Assembly: GCA_947564765.1 (NCBI GenBank)
Contig: CANODN010000126.1
Location: 1 to 6,339, forward strand
Length of the DNA: 6,339 nucleotides
Origin: an uncultured Roseburia sp.
GTDB lineage: Bacteria > Bacillota > Clostridia > Lachnospirales > Lachnospiraceae
Direction: 5' to 3'
In this document: positions 6,217 to 6,339 of the stretch, piece by piece
How positions within the stretch are numbered: position 1 is the stretch's first letter
How the letters are laid out: every line of letters starts with the position of its first letter
Position numbers and translations under genes: made by a program
The notes under the pieces: model-generated
What the model was told of the DNA's origin: nothing
Database searches by the model: none
The model's input: only the letters and a program-made list of their open reading frames with translations

Positions 6217-6339
6217 TTATTCCATGTATGGCATGTGCTTTACTTTAAAATAATCGATCATTCCGGCGTCCTTTTTGTCCAGCTGAAGGACGATGACATT
6301 GTCCTGCATTACGGCAGGATAAGAAAGACCGGGTTCTCT
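6217..6339 (-). CDS. C-terminal end of an unrecognised protein, partial (N-terminus beyond right edge)
   Basis: An open frame enters from the right edge and stops at TAA 6219-6217, giving 40 residues that begin REPGLSYPAVMQDNVIVLQL and end YFKVKHMPYME. The other two minus-strand frames across this stretch do not give a comparable continuous read to a well-placed stop. The composition is that of a soluble protein, with beta-strand-like DNVIVLQLD and a charged DKKDAG. I cannot assign a family from this fragment. It ends 38 bases before the inverted repeat, and the uppP promoter lies farther on, so it probably belongs to a separate transcript. No standard terminator is seen after it. Confidence 0.6.
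   Translation of the reverse strand, partial: REPGLSYPAVMQDNVIVLQLDKKDAGMIDYFKVKHMPYME

Overview
The window reads as part of a chromosome from an anaerobic Bacillota, most likely a Lachnospiraceae-type clostridium. This is inferred from strong AGGAGG-type ribosome binding sites, moderate GC with AT-rich spacers, and the combination of a class B sortase, a GlgX-type debranching enzyme and a BacA-type UppP. Every convincing gene lies on the minus strand, so transcription runs from right to left.

Region by region, in the direction of transcription: (1) 6339-6217 holds the last 40 codons of an unrecognised protein whose body lies outside the window. (2) 6216-5975 is a spacer with a striking perfect 23-bp inverted repeat (6090-6112 and 6156-6178) and, nearer the next gene, a good sigma-A-type promoter (-35 TTGAAA, 17-bp spacer, -10 TAAGAT). 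(3) 5974-1 is a tightly packed run of seven genes: uppP (undecaprenyl-diphosphate phosphatase), glgX (glycogen debranching), a family 6 uracil-DNA-glycosylase superfamily (hypoxanthine-DNA glycosylase type) protein, a GreA/GreB-family elongation factor, a class B sortase, an unrecognised 150-residue protein, and the N-terminal 263 residues of a CysN-like GTPase that runs off the left edge.

The first six genes are separated by 12 bp or overlap by 8-29 bp. The last gap is 36 bp and contains a strong ribosome binding site. No terminator is visible inside the run, so one transcript from the promoter before uppP is the simplest reading. The functions do not form one pathway: envelope lipid recycling, glycogen breakdown, base excision repair, transcript cleavage, surface protein anchoring and a sulfate-activation-type GTPase. 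UppP and the sortase both concern the cell envelope, since sortase substrates are finally joined to lipid II, whose carrier UppP recycles. The rest look like housekeeping passengers.

The least ordinary items are the perfect inverted repeat before the uppP promoter, and the pair at the left end: an unknown 150-residue protein followed by a CysN-like GTPase with an extra N-terminal segment of roughly 65-75 residues and no CysD gene in view. No complete novel system can be claimed from this window alone.
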